From assembly GCA_029778715.1 (NCBI GenBank), contig JAKOPT010000049.1:1-64000 (forward strand): a stretch of DNA of 64,000 nt, read 5' to 3'. The position numbers were made by a program, and so were the translations under genes. This document shows, one piece after another, positions 52,679-61,290 of this stretch. Origin of the DNA: Actinomycetes bacterium. GTDB taxonomy: Bacteria > Actinomycetota > Actinomycetes > Actinomycetales > Dermatophilaceae. Under the pieces are notes generated by a model. The model searched no databases. It was not told where the DNA came from and worked only from the letters and a program-made list of their open reading frames with translations. The stretch's first letter is position 1. Each line of letters begins with the position of its first letter.

Positions 52679-54220
52679 GTGAGCCCAGCGGTCACGGTCG
52701 ACCGACGCCTCACGGTTGTCGCCTCCGATCGCCATTACGACCTCGCGGTGCCCGAGGAAACGCGGGTGTCGGATGTCCTGTCCGTCCTCGGGATCGCCTC
52801 CAGCGCCAGTCCCTACGGGGTGGCGACCCCGGCCGGGCGGATTCTCGGCCCGCACGAGGTCCTCGACGACGTCCCGACCGGGGGCATCGTCACGGTTGTA
52901 CGCATCCCCACCCACTCCCTGCACCGCAACGTCCGCAACCTCGACCCGTCGGGCGTCGCCGCCGGGACCCGCGATTCGACGGCCTCGGGCGGACGGCATA
53001 CGGCAACCCCGGGGGTTCACGATGTCGACGACTCCACACGACGCCGTGACCGGCTCGTCATCGAGGCCCCCACCCAGACCCAGCCCCGGACCCGGCTGCG
53101 CTCCGCCCCGGTCTCCGCCGGGCCCGAGCGCCCGGTGCCGTTGCGGTCCTTGATGCTCGCCGCCGCCGCGGGGCTGGCCGCCGTCGCAACGCTCACCATG
53201 GCAGTGGGAGCCGGCTCGGCGACACCCGGTGGGCTCACCACGATCGGGTATGCCGCGGCCAGCCTGCTCTTGGCCCTCGCCGCCGTGGGGGTCGTCATCG
53301 TCGGCCGCCGCCCCGGGCTGTGGCTTGCCTCCTTGGGTGCCGGGCCGTTGTTGGCCGTGGCGGCGGGGCTGAGTTGGCCATTCGCCACCGGCTCTGATCA
53401 CCGCGGCGTCGGCCTGGTCACCGGGTGCGGCCTGGCCGTCGTCGTTCTCGCGGTAGGCCGCTCGGTCGCCTCCGCCGAGCGTCGAGGTGACGTCGCGGTC
53501 ATGGGCATCCTCTCCGCAGTGGGGGTGCTCGCTGCGGCCGGCACCGGCGAGCGTTGGCCCGGCTGGGCGGGCGCGGCTTTGGTCGTCGGTCTCGCACCTC
53601 TCGTGGTTCACATCCTGCCCTCGCTCAGCCTCACCGTCGCGCCGACCCAACTGCTCGACACCGATCGGTTGGCCACCACCGTGTGGAGTGTCCGGGAGCG
53701 CCGCCGCGGCGCGGTGCTCAAGGTGCGTCGACCCGTTGTCGCCGAGCAGTTCGCCATCGCCCGCGAGGCGGTGGCCGCGGGCACTCTCGGCGCCTGCGCG
53801 GTGGCGCTCGTGGGGGCCTGGGTGCTCGTCCTCGCGCCCTGGCCGGGCACCGTGCCGGGCTGGGGGGCCGTCGCGTTGACGATCACGGTGGCGCTGGCGT
53901 TCGGGTACCAGTCCCGGGCGGTGCGTGACCGCTTGCCGCGCTGGGCGATGCTCGGGGCCGCCGCCGGGCTCATGGGTGCGGCCGCGGTGGCCCTGATCCA
54001 CACCGGCTGGCCCGGGACCTCGGTGGCCCTGATCGTCGGCGGTGCGCTCGTCGGCTGGGCGGGGGTGGCCGCGTCGGTCCTGCTCGTGTCGGGCTATCGC
54101 TCCACGCGCATGTCCCGCCTCGCCGATGCGCTCGAGACCATGACCGTCGCGTTGGCGCTGCCCCTAGGCATCGTCGCGGCCGACGGCATCGAAGCCCTCC
54201 GCCGCCTGACGTCGGGTTAG
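52679..54220 (+). CDS. eccD: EccD-like type VII secretion membrane protein (first copy)
   Basis: 513 residues from GTG at 52679, chosen because AGGAGGGG lies just upstream; upstream in-frame starts exist at 52610 and 52661. The N-terminal ubiquitin-like domain (VTVDRRLTVVASDRHYDLAV, then PEETRVSDVLSVLG) is followed by about 11 hydrophobic helices (from LMLAAAAGLAAVATLTMAVG near 157 to ALALPLGIVAADG near 495), the EccD/YukD-plus-membrane arrangement. It would form the core of the ESX pore. It faces convergently the Gly-rich substrate gene. Confidence 0.82.
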   Translation: MSPAVTVDRRLTVVASDRHYDLAVPEETRVSDVLSVLGIASSASPYGVATPAGRILGPHEVLDDVPTGGIVTVVRIPTHSLHRNVRNLDPSGVAAGTRDSTASGGRHTATPGVHDVDDSTRRRDRLVIEAPTQTQPRTRLRSAPVSAGPERPVPLRSLMLAAAAGLAAVATLTMAVGAGSATPGGLTTIGYAAASLLLALAAVGVVIVGRRPGLWLASLGAGPLLAVAAGLSWPFATGSDHRGVGLVTGCGLAVVVLAVGRSVASAERRGDVAVMGILSAVGVLAAAGTGERWPGWAGAALVVGLAPLVVHILPSLSLTVAPTQLLDTDRLATTVWSVRERRRGAVLKVRRPVVAEQFAIAREAVAAGTLGACAVALVGAWVLVLAPWPGTVPGWGAVALTITVALAFGYQSRAVRDRLPRWAMLGAAAGLMGAAAVALIHTGWPGTSVALIVGGALVGWAGVAASVLLVSGYRSTRMSRLADALETMTVALALPLGIVAADGIEALRRLTSG

Positions 54221-54300
54221 GCCGCCCCCACACTTTCCCGGCGCTCTCCCCGCACAGCGCTGCGCCGGTCCCGATGGGGGTCCGGCGCAGCGGTTGCTGG

Positions 54301-55746
54301 TCACTCCCAGACGCTGGGGCCGGCGGCCTCGCTGCCCTCGAACCAGGTCTCTTCATCCTCGTGCGTGAGCGAGTCGACGGCGGCATCCTCGCGCTTGCGG
54401 TCCTGCCCGCGGCCACCGGCACCGCCCGCGGCTGCAGCCCCCGAACGGTTCGCCCCGGAGCGGCCACCGGCCCCCGCACGCGAACCCGCACCCCCGCGCG
54501 CCGATCCACCCCGGCCTCCGGCGCCGCGACCTCCCGCACCGCCGCCTTGGCCACCAACCAGCGGGGTGCCGTACTTGCCGGTGCCGGTCGCGCCCCGCAC
54601 GGCACTCCCGGCGCCAGCGCGCCCACCGGCCGCGCCACCGCCTGGCACCATCCCGGCACCACCGGCCCCGCCGCCGGGCATGAACGCGCCCAGGCCACCG
54701 GCGCCGCCCCCGCGACCGCCCAGGACGGCCGCACCCAGACCACCGAGACCGCCGGCCACTGCATACCCGCCGCCGCCACCGCCCGCGCCGGAACCGCCGC
54801 CGAGGCTCCCGCCGGACCAGCCGCCGCCACCACCGCCGCCGGAACCGGGCAAATGCGTGATGCCCCCACCGGGGCCGTCATCGGTCACGATCGGGCCGGG
54901 GTGGTAGGGATGAGGCGCGGGTAGATCCGGCGTAGGGGGCGGATAGCCCGTCGTCGGATGGTCGGGCGGCTGCCAGGGAGTCGGCTGACCGGGCGTGTCC
55001 GGTCCGCCGCCACCGGGGGGCGAACCGGTCGGGGGCGTCCACGGGGTGGCGATGCCGCCGCCGGGGGGTAGCGAGGGCGCCGACCAGCCCGCCGATCCGC
55101 TCATGACCGGCCGCACGGAACCCCCGCCTCCGCCTCCTCCCCCTCCGTGTGAGGTGGGGGTGCCGGTGTATTCGACCGGCAGGCTCGCCGTGGCGCCCGA
55201 GACTTCGCCGGTGAGCTCGGCGAGGATCCGTTGCGCGGCCTGGTCGCGCCGGCGATACACGTCGTCGTCGGTGGCGTTGGCAATCGCCTCCTTCTCCGCC
55301 GCGGTGACATCGGGGCTGTCCAATCGCCGCAGGTCCGCGATGGAGACCATCGGTTGGATGGTCTCCACCTCGGTAGTCCACCGGTACCGGGCCTTGAGGA
55401 CCGCGTTGGTGGTGGCGATGATGCTCGTGCGCGTGGCCGTCAATTCCTCGGCTTGCCGGTTCAAAGCCTCGGTCATCCGTGCCAGGGTGACCTGCGCCGC
55501 GGTCGCCGCATCGCCACCCCAGGCGGGCCCGGGGGTGGTCCCGTGTTCGCTGCTCAGGGTCTTTTTCACCGCCTCGACGTCGGCAGAAAGCGAGGTCAGC
55601 ATGGCTGCCGAGGCCGCCCATCCCTGCGCCGCGCAGTCCAGGGCCACCGGATCGAACATGAATACTCCGTAGAGTTCCCGCTCGAACCGTCGAGCCTTGG
55701 GGCTCAACGGCCGGATCGAACCCCCCTCCAGTACTGGTCGCACCAT
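54301..55746 (-). CDS. WXG/PPE-like protein with Gly/Pro-rich tail, probable ESX substrate
   Basis: 481 residues from ATG at 55746 with GGAGGGAG upstream. Residues about 30-195 are helical and carry GPAWGGDAATAAQVTLARMT (WGG turn near 78) and an Ala-rich helical hairpin, as in PPE/WXG proteins. Residues about 200-440 are low-complexity Gly/Pro (poly-G runs, GGAGG repeats). The C-terminus EDEETWFEGSEAAGPSVWE matches the acidic WFEG end seen in actinobacterial PPE-like ESX proteins. Likely secreted by, or attached to, this ESX system. The downstream region is convergent with eccD1. Confidence 0.65.
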   Translation of the reverse strand: MVRPVLEGGSIRPLSPKARRFERELYGVFMFDPVALDCAAQGWAASAAMLTSLSADVEAVKKTLSSEHGTTPGPAWGGDAATAAQVTLARMTEALNRQAEELTATRTSIIATTNAVLKARYRWTTEVETIQPMVSIADLRRLDSPDVTAAEKEAIANATDDDVYRRRDQAAQRILAELTGEVSGATASLPVEYTGTPTSHGGGGGGGGGSVRPVMSGSAGWSAPSLPPGGGIATPWTPPTGSPPGGGGPDTPGQPTPWQPPDHPTTGYPPPTPDLPAPHPYHPGPIVTDDGPGGGITHLPGSGGGGGGGWSGGSLGGGSGAGGGGGGYAVAGGLGGLGAAVLGGRGGGAGGLGAFMPGGGAGGAGMVPGGGAAGGRAGAGSAVRGATGTGKYGTPLVGGQGGGAGGRGAGGRGGSARGGAGSRAGAGGRSGANRSGAAAAGGAGGRGQDRKREDAAVDSLTHEDEETWFEGSEAAGPSVWE

Positions 55747-55792
55747 CGCAATCTCCCTCCTATGTCGAATCCATGAGCAGAGCCGGTGCGGC

Positions 55793-56320
55793 TCAGGCGA
55801 TCGGGGGCTTGGCCCTCGACGCGGACGGCGTCTGGGCCGGGTCGGAGGCGGCGGGCGGCGGCGGGCCGCCCACGGCATCGGCTTGTTTCTTGGACTCGCT
55901 GGCCGCCTCGACCTGCTGAGTGGCGCTGGCCCGCGTCCGTTCCCGCTCGGAGGTGGTGCCGCGACTCCATTGCCGTTGCAAGGCGAGGAACGCCGCTCCC
56001 GCCTGATCGTCGCGATCGCGCATCTCCTGGGCCGAGCGTCGCAGCCCCTGCGCGATCGCATCAAGGTCCGTCTGGACCCCCTTGAGGGTCTCCAGATAGA
56101 CCCCACGAGTCGCGGCATACACCTGACCGAACCGGCGCAACGCCGTGATCGGCCCGACCGAGTCCGCCGTCAGGGCAGTGCTGTCGAGACGCTGATGCGC
56201 CTCGACGCTGTCCTGAGCCCACTGGTCCTGCTTGCGGCGGCCCAAGTCGTCCATCAGGTCCGGCGAATACGACACCGACCCCGACCCCGGCTCGTCGCCC
56301 GGTCTCGAACTGGCACCCAT
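55793..56320 (-). CDS. Unknown helical protein of the ESX locus
   Basis: 175 residues from ATG at 56320 (AAGGAAGG upstream; an in-frame ATG eight codons earlier is less well placed). Mostly charged helix: DDLGRRKQDQWAQDSVEAHQ, GVYLETLKGVQTDLDAIAQG and LRRSAQEMRDRDDQAGAAFL, then a Gln/Ala/Pro-rich tail. No WXG motif. It lies between the WXG100 gene and the Gly-rich protein on the same strand, so it is probably a substrate partner or chaperone-like component. Family not recognised. Confidence 0.55.
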   Translation of the reverse strand: MGASSRPGDEPGSGSVSYSPDLMDDLGRRKQDQWAQDSVEAHQRLDSTALTADSVGPITALRRFGQVYAATRGVYLETLKGVQTDLDAIAQGLRRSAQEMRDRDDQAGAAFLALQRQWSRGTTSERERTRASATQQVEAASESKKQADAVGGPPPPAASDPAQTPSASRAKPPIA

Positions 56321-56445
56321 GGTGCGCCTTCCTTTCCCGCTCATGCCTGTTGCCCGCCACCGGCGGCGTCCCCACCCGGGGGATCGTCAACGCCGGGCAG
56401 CGGACGCGCCGTGGGCACGCCCGCTGGCCGGGTCAACCACCGTCG

Positions 56446-56736
56446 TCAGCCCCAGCTTTGGGCGTTCTTGCGTTCACCGGCGAGGTAGTTCTCCTTGGAC
56501 TCGTGCACGGCGCGGCGCACGTCCTCGAGGAGTTCGCGCAACTCGGTGATCTCCTGGTTCCACTGACGCTGGGCGACCGCATAGGACTCGCGCGCGCCAC
56601 CTTCCCACTGCGAGACGTACTTGCTGAGGTCACCGTCCATCTGGTCGAGGCGCTGGGCGAGTTTCTCGCAGCCGGCCTTCATCTCGCTGATGAGCATCTC
56701 GATGCCCGCGGCGTCAACCTTCATCATGGAATCCAT
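56446..56736 (-). CDS. WXG100-family (EsxA/EsxB-like) protein
   Basis: 96 residues: MDSMMKVDAAGIEMLISEMK, a first helix, then the turn SQWEGGARESYAVAQRQW (WEG near 45-47) and a second helix ending VHESKENYLAGERKNAQSWG. Length and helix-WxG-helix shape are standard. The C-terminal SKENYLAGE is close to the YxxxD/E export signal. Probably forms a dimer with the neighbour at 56766-57080 and leaves through EccC. Confidence 0.92.
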   Translation of the reverse strand: MDSMMKVDAAGIEMLISEMKAGCEKLAQRLDQMDGDLSKYVSQWEGGARESYAVAQRQWNQEITELRELLEDVRRAVHESKENYLAGERKNAQSWG

Positions 56737-56765
56737 GTCTATGTCCCTTCCCGGTTAGCGCTGAC

Positions 56766-57080
56766 TCAGCCGAGCCGCGCGGAGTACTTGTTGATCGCCG
56801 AGGCGGCGTCTTGTTCCTTGGCCTGGTAGGTCGCCTCGTTGGCGCGCAGGGTCTGCTCGAAGGTGTCGAGGACGTTGATCACGTCCTGGGCGTTCTTGGT
56901 CCAGGCTTGCTGGACGCCATCGAAACTGGCCTGACCCTGGCCTTGCCAGTGCGCTCGCACCTGGCCCATCTTGTCGTTGAGGTCCGCGATCTGGCGGCGC
57001 AGGTCCTGGCGGGCCTGATCGACGATCTTGGCCGACTCGTTGATGACACCTGCTGCTGCGGAGAATGACGTGTTACCCAT
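56766..57080 (-). CDS. WXG100-family (EsxA/EsxB-like) protein
   Basis: 104 residues: MGNTSFSAAAGVINESAKIV, then the turn RAHWQGQGQASFDGVQQAW (WQG near 44-46) and a second helix, FEQTLRANEATYQAKEQDAA with a YxxxE-type export signal. It is the first gene of the minus-strand esx cluster, 29 bases before its partner, and shares the divergent promoter region 57081-57313 with eccD2-eccB-mycP. Confidence 0.93.
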   Translation of the reverse strand: MGNTSFSAAAGVINESAKIVDQARQDLRRQIADLNDKMGQVRAHWQGQGQASFDGVQQAWTKNAQDVINVLDTFEQTLRANEATYQAKEQDAASAINKYSARLG

Positions 57081-57313
57081 TGGTCTTTACCCTCCCGGAG
57101 GTTGGTTCGGTAGCCCTGGTGAGCCACGCGGTCGTGTGGACGTGGCGTCCGTGTTGTCGTGGAGTCCACTCTCGGTGGCTCACGATGTTCAGCCTATGCA
57201 CGCAGTCGTTGCCCGCCAATGGGGAGGACTCCCCATGACCGTCGTCGCTTATGATCGGGAACGCTGCCGCGGCACGGCGCGCGCATAGTCGGACATCACA
57301 AAGGGAGGGCGCG
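57081..57313. promoter_or_regulatory. Divergent intergenic region between esx genes and eccD2-eccB-mycP
   Basis: About 230 bases between outward-facing operons. Promoters for both must be here. I see no strong palindrome; the plus-strand side ends in AAGGGAGGGCGCG just before the GTG at 57314, a good ribosome-binding site. Confidence 0.5.
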
Positions 57314-58645
57314 GTGAGTGCGAGCACGGGGATCGGTTCCCTGATCCGCCTCTCGGTCACCGCGGGCACCCGTAGGGCGGACTTGGGGGTGCCTTCGGGC
57401 TTGCCCGTTGCCGAGTTGTTGCCGGACCTGGCCCGCGAGGTGGGCGTGCTCGATGCCGAATGGATCAGTGCCGCCCCGCGGCTGTTGCGCGCCGACGGCA
57501 CGGCCCTCGATCTGGGCACGTCGTTGAGCGCGCAGGGCGTCAGCGATGGAGCCGTTCTGCTCCTCGCGCCGGCCGCTGCCCGCGAGAAGGTTTACGACGA
57601 CGTCGTCGAGGCCGTCGCCGACCTGGTCGAGACCCGTTTCACCCCGTGGTCGGCACTTCACGCCTCCTTGACGGCGATCGGAGCGGCGGTCACTTTCTTT
57701 CTCGTCGCGGCCTACGCGCTCTTCGCCTCCCGCAGCAGCGGCCTCCTCGTTGCAGCCGTCGCCGCTTGTGCCGCAGCGCTACTCCTCGGCGCGGGCGCGG
57801 TCCTCGTGCAGGCTCGGCGCCAGTTGCGGGCCGGCGCCGCGTTGGCTGCGACCGCCGTCGTGTATGCCGCGGTTGCCGGCTTCGCGGTGCGCGCCGATGC
57901 ACCGCTCTGGGGTGAGGGTTTGGTGTATGCCGGCCTCGGCGGCGCCCTCGCCGCGGCCGGCGGGGCGGCATTGACGGCCCGGCTGCGGGCTCCGTTCTTG
58001 TCGGTCGCGGCCAGTGCAGCCGCGTTGGCGCTCATGGGGGCGGTGTCGACCTGGCTCGGTGTGCCGATGCGGGCGGTGTGCGCGGTCGCGTTCGTGGTCG
58101 CCGCGATCCTCGCCTGTCTGCTGCCCTGGATCGGGGTTTCCTCGAGCCGCCTCAGCGGGCGCGCTCCCAAGTCGGACCTGGAGATCTGGGCCGATGTGCC
58201 TCCCGTGGACCCCACCGCGGTCGCCCGCCAACTCGACCGGGGTCATGAAGCGATGCTTGGCGTGGGGCTGGCCACCGGGCTGGGCATGCTCGCCTGCGCG
58301 GTCCAACTGGTTGCCTCCGGGCTGTGGGGGACGATGCTCGTGCTGGCCGGTTTCGCCGCCGTTCTGCTCGGTACTCGGCACGCGCGCACCCGAACCACGG
58401 TGGCGCTGGCCATGGCCACCGGGATTGCCGGGGTCGCGCTCGCCGCGGTCGCCGCCGTGTCCACCCAACCGAGTTGGCGGGCCTGGGTGACGCTGGGTCT
58501 GGCCCTGACGGCCGCCCTCGTCGTGGCGTTGGCCCTGGTCCTGCCCCGGACCCGGGTACGGCTGGGCCGGGTAGCCGATGCCCTGGAGGGGGCAACCTTG
58601 GTCGCGCTCGTGCCGCTCGCCTGGTTCGCCGCCGGGCTCCTCTGA
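57314..58645 (+). CDS. eccD: EccD type VII secretion membrane protein (second copy)
   Basis: 443 residues from GTG at 57314. The N-terminal ubiquitin-like domain (SLIRLSVTAGTRRADLGVPS, then LLPDLAREVGVLD) is followed by 11 predicted helices (from ALHASLTAIGAAVTFFLVAA near 117 to GATLVALVPLAWFAAGLL at the end), with the cytoplasmic loop SRLSGRAPKSDLEIWADVPP (about 278-300) between helices 6 and 7, as in EccD. It is a paralogue of the 52679-54220 gene. It precedes eccB by eight bases. Confidence 0.87.
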   Translation: MSASTGIGSLIRLSVTAGTRRADLGVPSGLPVAELLPDLAREVGVLDAEWISAAPRLLRADGTALDLGTSLSAQGVSDGAVLLLAPAAAREKVYDDVVEAVADLVETRFTPWSALHASLTAIGAAVTFFLVAAYALFASRSSGLLVAAVAACAAALLLGAGAVLVQARRQLRAGAALAATAVVYAAVAGFAVRADAPLWGEGLVYAGLGGALAAAGGAALTARLRAPFLSVAASAAALALMGAVSTWLGVPMRAVCAVAFVVAAILACLLPWIGVSSSRLSGRAPKSDLEIWADVPPVDPTAVARQLDRGHEAMLGVGLATGLGMLACAVQLVASGLWGTMLVLAGFAAVLLGTRHARTRTTVALAMATGIAGVALAAVAAVSTQPSWRAWVTLGLALTAALVVALALVLPRTRVRLGRVADALEGATLVALVPLAWFAAGLL

Positions 58646-58653
58646 GGCCACCG

Positions 58654-59991
58654 ATGGCTACCAAGAAGGACCTGGTCGAGGCCCAGTCGTTCGCCAAGCG
58701 CCGCCTGACTACGGCGTTCGTCGCCGGCGCGCCCGGGGGCCGGGAAGTCGAGCCGCACCAGCCGATGAAGGCCATCGTGGCGGGTCTGGCGCTGGCTGCC
58801 GTCGTCGTCGTGGGGTCCTTGGCGTTCGGGTGGATCAAGGGGAGCCTCCCCCAGGACTGGGGTGACAACCGGCTGGTCATCGGCAAACAGTCCGGGGCCC
58901 GCTACGTCGCCATCAAGGACACCCTCCACCCGGTCATCAACACCACGAGCGCGCGGTTGCTCATCCCGGCCGACCAGTTCCAGGTCATCACCGTCGATGA
59001 CGACAAACTGGCCGCGAAGAAGCGCGGCGCGACCATCGGGATCCTGGGGGCGCCCGACAGTCTCACCCCACCAGCGTCGCTGTCCAACACCGGCTGGATC
59101 GCGTGCACGGGTGGCGACGGTGCGGTGGGGGTGGCCGTCGGGTCCTCGGTCGCGGCCCCAGATGCCGCCGGCCGGGCCGCGGTCGTCACGGCTGGGGGCC
59201 AGACCTGGGTGGTCACCGGGGGGATGCGCTATCCGGTGCCGGTCGGGCAGGTCTCGGCAGTCACCATCGCTCTCGCCTTGGACCGGCAGGCCCCCCGCCC
59301 GGTTCCCGCCTCCTGGCTCAACCTGTTTACGGTGGGGCCGGCGTTGCAGCCGGTGCGCATCGACGGGCTCGGTCGCCCGCTGGCCGGCCTGCCACCGGGG
59401 GCGAGCGTCGGGTCGGTGCTCGTCGTCGGGGCCGGCACCCAGGAGCGGCGCTACCTCGTCAACCCCGCCGGCGACCTCGAACCCCTCCCCCCGGTGGCCT
59501 ACGCCATGTATCGCCTCGGGTCGGGCAGTGGCGCCACCGACGTGAGTGTCCAGCCCGCTCAGATCAGTTCGTTGAAGGTCGCGGCCCAGCAGACCACGGC
59601 CCCGCGATGGCCCCAGGCCGTGCCCGAAGTGATGACCGAAGCACCGTGCGCGCACCTGGTCGCCGAGGCGAACCAGCCGGCGACGACCAGGCTGAGCGCG
59701 GCCCCGGGTGTCACGGTCCCGGCCGCGGGCGCCCGGGCCGAGGTGGCCACCGGCCGCGGAGCGCTCGTGCGGGCGGTGGCCGCCGGGACGACCGACTCCG
59801 GCCCGGTCTACGCGATCGACCAGACGGCCACGGCATACGCCATCCCGGGGGCGAGCGCCGACCTGTTGGCCCGCCTGGGCTACCGCACCACGGACGTCAC
59901 CGCCGTCCCCGCGGCGTGGGTGGAGTTCTTCCACCCGGGTCCGCGCCTGGACCCGGCCGCCGCGCAGACGGTCGTTTCGGCCGGTTCGTGA
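58654..59991 (+). CDS. eccB: Type VII secretion protein EccB
   Basis: 445 residues. A short cytoplasmic N-terminus (MATKKDLVEAQSFAKRRLTT) with the usual QSF-x-x-RR/K pattern, one membrane helix at about 41-62, then a large periplasmic domain: VIGKQSGARYVAIKDTLHPV, NTTSARLL, TAYAIPGASADLLARLGYRT and VPAAWVEFFHPGPRLDPAAA near the C-terminus. These are EccB family features. Two Cys (near 150 and 330) probably form the conserved disulfide. It overlaps mycP by one base. Confidence 0.93.
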   Translation: MATKKDLVEAQSFAKRRLTTAFVAGAPGGREVEPHQPMKAIVAGLALAAVVVVGSLAFGWIKGSLPQDWGDNRLVIGKQSGARYVAIKDTLHPVINTTSARLLIPADQFQVITVDDDKLAAKKRGATIGILGAPDSLTPPASLSNTGWIACTGGDGAVGVAVGSSVAAPDAAGRAAVVTAGGQTWVVTGGMRYPVPVGQVSAVTIALALDRQAPRPVPASWLNLFTVGPALQPVRIDGLGRPLAGLPPGASVGSVLVVGAGTQERRYLVNPAGDLEPLPPVAYAMYRLGSGSGATDVSVQPAQISSLKVAAQQTTAPRWPQAVPEVMTEAPCAHLVAEANQPATTRLSAAPGVTVPAAGARAEVATGRGALVRAVAAGTTDSGPVYAIDQTATAYAIPGASADLLARLGYRTTDVTAVPAAWVEFFHPGPRLDPAAAQTVVSAGS

Positions 59992-61229
59992 TGCGCCGCG
60001 TGCGAGTCGTGCTCGCGGCCACCGCGCTGGCCCTGCTCGCCGGGGTCGGGCCGGCCGCCGGGGCGCCGCGGCCGGCGACCACGTCGCAGGCACCCGCGCA
60101 TCCCGGGCTGTCCCAGGCCGACAACGCCTGCGAAGAGGGCGTGCCGCGCTACATCCCGGATCGGTCTCCCTCCCTGGCGCGGCTAGCCCCCGATCTCGCC
60201 TGGACCCTGTCCACCGGCCAGGGAGTCGTCGTGGCCGTCGTCGACTCCGGGGTGTCGACCCGCAACGTCCACTTCCCGGCCGGGTCCGTCCTGCCCGGCC
60301 GCAGTTTCGTCGACGGGGGCTCGACCGAGGATGACGTGTGGCACGGCACGGCCGTGGCCGGGCTCATTGCCGCTCGCCCGATCGGCTCCACGTCGGGGGT
60401 CGTCGGGCTCGCCAAGGACGCCGTCATCCTTCCCGTCAAGGTCACCGGCCGCTCCGACCAGGGCGAACAACGCGCCGCGCGGGTGGCCGACGGGATCCGG
60501 TGGGCCGCCGACAACGGCGCCCGGGTCATCAACGTGTCGCTGAGCACCGCCACCGACGACCCGGCGCTGCGCGAGGCGGTGGCGTATGCCGTGGCCCGCG
60601 ACAGCGTCGTCGTCGCGTCCGCGGGCAACCGGAGCACCGCCGCGGTGACCACCGACGGATTGCGGTATCCCGCGGCATACCCCGGTGTCATCGGGGTCGC
60701 CGCCGCGGACGAGCACGACGTCGTGACCAACGACTCGATTCACGGACCCCAGGTGGCGTTGGCCGCCCCCGGGTATGACGCCCTCACCGCCTTCCGCGAC
60801 TGGGGAGACTGCGTTTTCGCCCCGGAGGGCCAGGCGAGCAGTTTCGCCACCGCCTACGTGTCGGCGGCGGCGGCCCTGCTCCGGGCCCGTTTTCCCGAGG
60901 AGGCCGCACCGCTGATCGCCCATCGGCTTCAGGTGACGGCCGCGCGTGCCAACCGCGGCGCGCGCGACGATGTCGCCGGCTGGGGAATCATCGCGCCCTA
61001 CGAGGCGCTGTCCTACACCCTTGACGCCTCCCTCGCCGGACCGCTCCCGCCCGGGGCCACCCGGGCACCCAGCCCCAGCGTGGCGCCGCAGGCCCTCGAT
61101 TTGCGGCCGATTCCCGACCCCACGGCGGCGGCCCGGGCGGTCACCCTCGCGGTCCTGCTCGCGTGCGGCAGCGCCGTCGTGGGGCTGGCTATGTGGCGCC
61201 TGGTGCGCTCGGCCCGTTCCGGGGGTTGA
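59991..61229 (+). CDS. mycP: Mycosin MycP, membrane-anchored subtilisin-like protease
   Basis: 412 residues. Signal peptide 1-25 (VVLAATALALLAGVGPAAGA). Catalytic Asp near 84 (VVVAVVDSGVSTRN), His near 117 (DDVWHGTAVAGLIA) and Ser near 283 (GQASSFATAYVSAAAALLRA) are all present. C-terminal helix near 381-403 (AVTLAVLLACGSAVVGLAMW) anchors it in the membrane, followed by a short basic tail. Mycosins are needed for ESX complex stability. It is the last gene of eccD2-eccB-mycP. Confidence 0.94.
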   Translation: MRRVRVVLAATALALLAGVGPAAGAPRPATTSQAPAHPGLSQADNACEEGVPRYIPDRSPSLARLAPDLAWTLSTGQGVVVAVVDSGVSTRNVHFPAGSVLPGRSFVDGGSTEDDVWHGTAVAGLIAARPIGSTSGVVGLAKDAVILPVKVTGRSDQGEQRAARVADGIRWAADNGARVINVSLSTATDDPALREAVAYAVARDSVVVASAGNRSTAAVTTDGLRYPAAYPGVIGVAAADEHDVVTNDSIHGPQVALAAPGYDALTAFRDWGDCVFAPEGQASSFATAYVSAAAALLRARFPEEAAPLIAHRLQVTAARANRGARDDVAGWGIIAPYEALSYTLDASLAGPLPPGATRAPSPSVAPQALDLRPIPDPTAAARAVTLAVLLACGSAVVGLAMWRLVRSARSGG

Positions 61230-61290
61230 GCCCTGCTCGACCCGCGGCGGCGGTCGAGGTCACCCCCGACCGTCTGGGAGAATCGACCCC

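Noticed and set aside
58830-58862. GGGGAGCCTCCCCC hairpin inside eccB
   Set aside because: The encoded protein looks normal for EccB at this point, so the hairpin is probably just coding sequence and not an inserted repeat.
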